Shown: piece after piece, positions 63,737-64,000 of the stretch
Layout of the letters: every line of letters begins with the position of its first letter
Position numbering within the stretch: position 1 is the first letter of the stretch
Assembly (NCBI GenBank): GCA_038131795.1
Contig: JAYPQE010000002.1
Location: 124,001-188,000 of the forward strand
Source: Eutrophobius brisbanensis
GTDB lineage: Bacteria > Pseudomonadota > Gammaproteobacteria > Eutrophobiales > Eutrophobiaceae
Reading direction: 5' to 3'
Length of the DNA stretch: 64,000 nt
Notes under the pieces: model-generated
What the model was told of the DNA's origin: nothing
Databases searched by the model: none
What the model saw: only the letters and a program-made list of their open reading frames with translations
Program-made: the position numbers and the translations under genes

Positions 63737-64000
63737 ATGTTAAATAACCTTCGAGGTTTTTTTTCCAACGACCTGTCGATTGATCTGGGTACAGCAAACA
63801 CCCTTGTCTATGTTCGTGGAAAAGGGATTGTCCTCAATGAACCATCCGTTGTCGCCATCCGCAAGGAAGGTAACTCTATTAATTCAAAATCTATTCTTGC
63901 AGTAGGCGCAGAAGCTAAACGTATGCTAGGACGAACACCTGAGCACATCGTAGCCATACGTCCATTGAAGGATGGTGTGATTGCAGATTTTACGGTGACT
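63737..64000 (+). CDS. mreB: Rod shape-determining protein MreB (partial, C-terminus beyond window)
   Basis: Actin-like filament protein directing lateral cell-wall synthesis; 88 codons are visible. MLNNLRGFFSNDLSIDLGTANTLVYV opens with the phosphate-1 motif DLGTANT (residues about 16-22, quoted in part), followed by GIVLNEPSVVAI, VGAEAKRMLGRTP and IRPLKDGVIADF. ATG 63737 with TAAGGAACA upstream. A rod-shaped cell is the usual consequence. The gene runs off the right edge. Confidence 0.97.
   Translation, partial: MLNNLRGFFSNDLSIDLGTANTLVYVRGKGIVLNEPSVVAIRKEGNSINSKSILAVGAEAKRMLGRTPEHIVAIRPLKDGVIADFTVT

Overview
The window reads as a chromosomal segment of a gammaproteobacterium of moderate-to-low GC. 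The evidence is gene content and order: gpmI-envC-ctp divergent from rhodanese-secB-gpsA, def-fmt-rsmB next to ntrYX and trkAH, LysM-dprA-smg-topA, the tRNA-tufB-tRNA-secE-nusG-rplKAJL-rpoBC block, the complete str/S10/spc/alpha ribosomal cluster, and gatCAB divergent from mreB. Almost everything is core housekeeping. I see no CRISPR array, insertion sequence, prophage, integron, rRNA gene or recognisable new defence or biosynthetic system.

Layout. 1-4.1 kb (minus): gpmI, envC and a ctp protease cut by the window edge. 4.4-7.9 kb: rhodanese, secB, gpsA, trmL (minus) and a class 1B dihydroorotate dehydrogenase. 7.9-18.35 kb (minus): an operon-like run read as def, fmt, rsmB, DUF4390, ntrY, ntrX, trkA, trkH and a methyltransferase. 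18.4-24.8 kb (plus): LysM protein, a frame-broken dprA, smg, topA, purE, tsaC. 24.9-56.8 kb (plus): 32 kb of uninterrupted translation and transcription machinery with four tRNAs (Tyr, Gly, Thr, Trp), two tuf copies, secE/secY, nusG, rpoB/rpoC/rpoA and about 30 ribosomal protein genes, closed by an intrinsic terminator. 56.8-60.2 kb: accessory genes (SAM hydrolase family, TPR protein, esterase, an SGNH hydrolase with two internal stops, a VOC protein). 60.2-63.4 kb (minus): gatCAB. 63.7 kb onward (plus): start of mreB.

How it works together. The tRNA-tuf-nusG-rpl-rpo block makes the elongation machinery and RNA polymerase. It carries an L10-type leader before rplJ and a strong hairpin between rplL and rpoB, which probably tune L10/L12 and polymerase output. 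The str and S10 operons are joined through tufA with no gap for a separate S10 leader. GatCAB implies transamidation of Glu-tRNA(Gln) and/or Asp-tRNA(Asn).

The points most worth a second look are small. The NtrX-like regulator has a damaged ATPase and no GAFTGA loop. dprA and the SGNH hydrolase look broken. The two tuf copies are practically identical and differ from their neighbours in codon choice. A family of palindromic intergenic repeats brackets the first tuf.
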